In this document: one piece after another, positions 6,783 through 7,582 of the stretch
How the letters are laid out: each line of letters starts with the position of its first letter
Numbering within the stretch: position 1 is the first letter of the stretch
From: an uncultured Collinsella sp.
GTDB lineage: Bacteria; Actinomycetota; Coriobacteriia; Coriobacteriales; Coriobacteriaceae
Direction: 5' to 3'
Length of the DNA: 7,582 nt
Assembly: GCA_902495085.1 (NCBI GenBank)
Contig: CABUWA010000090.1
Span: 1-7,582 of the forward strand
The notes under the pieces: generated by a model
Database searches by the model: none
What the model saw: the letters and a program-made list of their open reading frames with translations, nothing else
Told to the model about the DNA's origin: nothing
Program-made: the position numbers and the translations under genes

Positions 6783-6914
6783 GGGCCCGTGCTGGACTTA
6801 GTTTTCAGAACGTCCTCGACCATGGAAACCCCCTTATCCTGCTCCTTCGGAGCTGCGGATAAGGGGGTTTCCTGGTCTGCGGAATGTTCTGAAAACTAAG
6901 TCCAGCACGGGCCC
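6783..6914 (+). repeat. 132-bp long hairpin element 1
   Basis: The outer arms 6783-6811 and 6886-6914 are a perfect 29-bp inverted repeat starting GGGCCCGTGC. An asymmetric internal loop follows, with CGTCCTCG (6811-6818) on the left and CTGCGGAATG (6877-6886) on the right. Next come a 4-bp helix (6818-6821 with 6874-6877) and a perfect 16-bp inner stem (6824-6839 with 6857-6872). The tip is a small hairpin, GCTCC-TTC-GGAGC (6841-6853). No clear target-site duplication flanks it. The inner stem has the AAACCCCC...GGGGGTTT look of a bidirectional terminator, so it may also end opp transcription, but there is no long T-tract. It shares tips, length and internal loop with element 2. Confidence 0.9.
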
Positions 6915-6926
6915 TGCGGTAACTCG

Positions 6927-6957
6927 GCAGGGGGAGTGCGATTCCTTGATCGCTCAC
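6927..6957 (-). repeat. Possible degenerate third relative of the hairpin elements
   Basis: GCAGGGGGAG (6927-6936) recurs exactly at 7130-7139 in element 2. In both places it is followed by CGAT (here after an extra TG) and later by ATCGCTCA (6949-6956 and 7173-7180). Here the interior is shrunk to a 6-nt loop, giving GCGAT-TCCTTG-ATCGC (6938-6953). The outer arms of element 2 are absent. This could be a truncated copy or a shared building block. Confidence 0.4.
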
Positions 6958-6979
6958 TTAGTTTAATAAGAAATTGAGC

Positions 6980-7005
6980 GAGGCCGGAGCTTTAGCTCCG
7001 GCCTC
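6980..7005. repeat. Short perfect hairpin, 11-bp stem
   Basis: GAGGCCGGAGC (6980-6990) and its exact complement (6995-7005) enclose TTTA. The stem is very GC-rich, but no T-tract follows on either strand, so it is not a standard intrinsic terminator. It forms a pair with the hairpin 11 nt downstream. Confidence 0.75.
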
Positions 7006-7015
7006 CCCATATAAG

Positions 7016-7034
7016 GGCTCGGCAAAGCCGAGCC
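7016..7034. repeat. Short perfect hairpin, 8-bp stem
   Basis: GGCTCGGC (7016-7023), loop AAA, and GCCGAGCC (7027-7034) form a perfect hairpin with no following T-tract. Together with the hairpin at 6980-7005 it looks like an intergenic palindromic repeat unit. A genome-wide count would show whether it recurs. Confidence 0.7.
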
Positions 7035-7095
7035 ACCAAATTTGCATCAGCCCCCAGAACATGTTTGAGAACTGTGCCTGAAGTACGTATTTGCA

Positions 7096-7220
7096 GGCCC
7101 CGTATCGGTGTTGCCTCCCGGCGCATTCCGCAGGGGGAGCGATATTTTGCAGCACGAAGTGCGTAGCAAAATATCGCTCATGCCCGAGGACGCGCTGGGA
7201 GGCAACACCGATACGGGGCC
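7096..7220 (-). repeat. 125-bp long hairpin element 2, inverted relative to element 1
   Basis: The outer arms 7096-7119 and 7197-7220 are a perfect 24-bp inverted repeat starting GGCCCCGTATC. One wobble and four further pairs (7121-7124 with 7192-7195) extend it. The internal loop has CATTCCGCAG (7124-7133) on the left and CGAGGACG (7185-7192) on the right. These are the exact reverse complements of the two loop strands of element 1, which gives this copy the minus orientation. The inner stem is a perfect 14 bp (7137-7150 with 7166-7179), and the tip is GCAC-GAA-GTGC (7152-7162). Stem sequences differ from element 1 although both pair fully. No target-site duplication is evident. Confidence 0.9.
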
Positions 7221-7243
7221 GGACATATCGATTTACCAGCGCA

Positions 7244-7274
7244 TTTACAAATTCGTAAACTTTTTTCAAAAAAG
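7244..7274. repeat. A/T-rich palindromic stretch upstream of the tRNA promoter
   Basis: TTTAC-AAATTC-GTAAA (7244-7259) is followed by a perfect C-T6-C-A6-G palindrome (7260-7274). The phased A and T tracts end just before the -35 hexamer, where an UP element or a bent segment often boosts stable-RNA promoters. The role is inferred from position and composition. Confidence 0.45.
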
Positions 7275-7277
7275 TGC

Positions 7278-7307
7278 TTGCACAGCTCTCGAATCATAGG
7301 TTATTAT
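7278..7307 (+). promoter_or_regulatory. Promoter of the tRNA-Leu gene
   Basis: TTGCAC (7278-7283) and TATTAT (7302-7307, five of six to consensus) are separated by 18 bp. Transcription would begin near 7314, about 50 nt before the mature tRNA 5' end. The A/T-rich tract immediately upstream supports a strong stable-RNA promoter. Confidence 0.65.
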
Positions 7308-7364
7308 CTTCCTCGTTGAAGGCGCGGGTCCAACAAAACGAACTGCGAATCAACAACATAGCAT

Positions 7365-7454
7365 GTCGGAGTGGCGGAATTGGCAGACGCGCTAGCTTGA
7401 GGTGCTAGTGACCGCTTTTTGGTCATGCGGGTTCAAGTCCCGCCTCCGACACCA
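7365..7454 (+). tRNA. tRNA-Leu (anticodon GAG)
   Basis: The complete cloverleaf can be read. The acceptor stem GTCGGAG (7365-7371) pairs perfectly with CTCCGAC (7444-7450). The D-loop contains the conserved GG. The anticodon stem CTAGC/GCTAG encloses TTGAGGT, giving anticodon GAG at 7399-7401, which decodes CUC and CUU leucine codons. A long class II variable arm (TGACC, loop, GGTCA at 7409-7425) confirms a leucine-type tRNA. The T arm is GCGGG-TTCAAGT-CCCGC (7427-7443). The discriminator is A7451 and the CCA end is encoded (7452-7454). It is a single-gene unit with its own promoter and terminator. No duplicated 3' end suggesting an integrated element is seen in the window. Confidence 0.97.
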
Positions 7455-7465
7455 TCGCATTTGAG

Positions 7466-7487
7466 AAGCCTCTTCGGAGGCTTTTTT
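7466..7487 (+). terminator. Intrinsic terminator after tRNA-Leu
   Basis: AAGCCTC (7466-7472) pairs with GAGGCTT (7477-7483) around the extra-stable tetraloop TTCG, and six T residues run from 7482 to 7487. It begins 12 nt after the tRNA CCA end. Confidence 0.9.
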
Positions 7488-7513
7488 GTTACCGATAGAC
7501 GGTGAGGTCCACG

Positions 7514-7582
7514 ATGGAAACGCTTGAGCGCAACGAGTGGGCAGACGTTGCCCAACTGGTCGAGATCACGAGCGATGCTGTC
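7514..7582 (+). CDS. Start of an unidentified protein (partial, 23 codons)
   Basis: An open frame begins at ATG 7514 and runs off the window. It has a GAGG ribosome binding site at 7504-7507 (6-nt spacer) and an in-frame TAG at 7496-7498 that bounds the start. A GTG at 7502 is in frame but overlaps the ribosome binding site, so ATG is preferred. The visible residues are METLERNEWADVA followed by QLVEITSDAV. There is no signal peptide or membrane segment at the N-terminus, and composition suggests a soluble protein. The QLVEITSDAV stretch faintly recalls the opening of a PAS sensor domain, but ten residues cannot establish that. Function is not assigned. Confidence 0.6.
   Translation, partial: METLERNEWADVAQLVEITSDAV

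Larger units (their letters stand above)
6769..7364. other. Gene-free 596-bp interval rich in inverted repeats
   Basis: No reading frame here has a ribosome binding site or protein-like composition. The interval holds two long hairpin elements (6783-6914 and 7096-7220), a probable degenerate relative (6927-6957), two short perfect hairpins (6980-7005 and 7016-7034), an A/T-rich palindromic stretch (7244-7274) and the tRNA promoter (7278-7307). The spacer 7035-7095 holds only a direct repeat of TTTGCA (7041-7046 and 7090-7095) and the small palindromes ACATGT and TACGTA. Confidence 0.8.

Noticed and set aside
6783..7220. CRISPR array or insertion sequence
   Set aside because: There is no regular repeat-spacer pattern, and no transposase or remnant of one lies between the hairpin elements.
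6958..7269. A 103-codon minus-strand frame in the intergenic interval
   Set aside because: It begins at TTG without a Shine-Dalgarno and runs straight through hairpin element 2 and both short hairpins, so the frame is a by-product of palindromic sequence.
7365..7454. tRNA-Leu as an attachment site for an integrated element
   Set aside because: No integrase gene and no second copy of the tRNA 3' end are visible in the window.

Overview
The window is a moderately GC-rich bacterial chromosome segment with strong AAGGAGG-type ribosome binding sites and a codon bias typical of actinobacteria. The gpmI-secG adjacency, the protein sequences and the CCA-encoding tRNA suggest a gut Coriobacteriia member, most likely Collinsella or a close relative. 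That placement is inference from style and was not checked by a search.

Layout. Bases 1-111 are the 3' end of a phosphoglycerate mutase gene (gpmI), closed by an intrinsic terminator. secG (275-529), the small SecYEG translocon subunit, follows as its own unit with its own terminator. After a structured leader of about 240 nt comes a complete oligopeptide/dipeptide ABC importer operon in canonical order. It encodes a lipoprotein binding protein (oppA, 826-2502), two permeases (oppB and oppC) and two ATPases (oppD and oppF). oppB to oppF are tightly packed (14-nt gap, 2-nt gap, 1-nt overlap). oppA is set apart by a 156-nt gap holding a stem-loop, the usual arrangement for making more binding protein than membrane complex. 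Peptide is captured outside the cell by the lipid-anchored OppA, passed through OppB/OppC, and driven in by ATP hydrolysis on OppD/OppF. Both ATPases carry the C-terminal cysteine cluster seen in this subfamily.

Bases 6769-7364 contain no credible gene but are packed with inverted repeats. Two hairpin elements, 6783-6914 (132 bp) and 7096-7220 (125 bp), are the most unusual content of the window. Their stems differ in sequence yet pair almost perfectly. They share near-identical tips (GGSCCCGT). In opposite relative orientation they also share the same two-sided internal loop, CGTCCTCG on one strand and CTGCGGAATG on the other, starting exactly 29 nt from each end in both elements. Two short perfect hairpins and a probable degenerate third relative lie between them. 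I read this as a family of hairpin elements whose structure and internal loop are kept while the stem sequence drifts, either a MITE-like mobile element or a structured RNA.

The window ends with a promoter, a tRNA-Leu(GAG) gene, a UUCG-loop terminator, and the first 23 codons of an unidentified gene.
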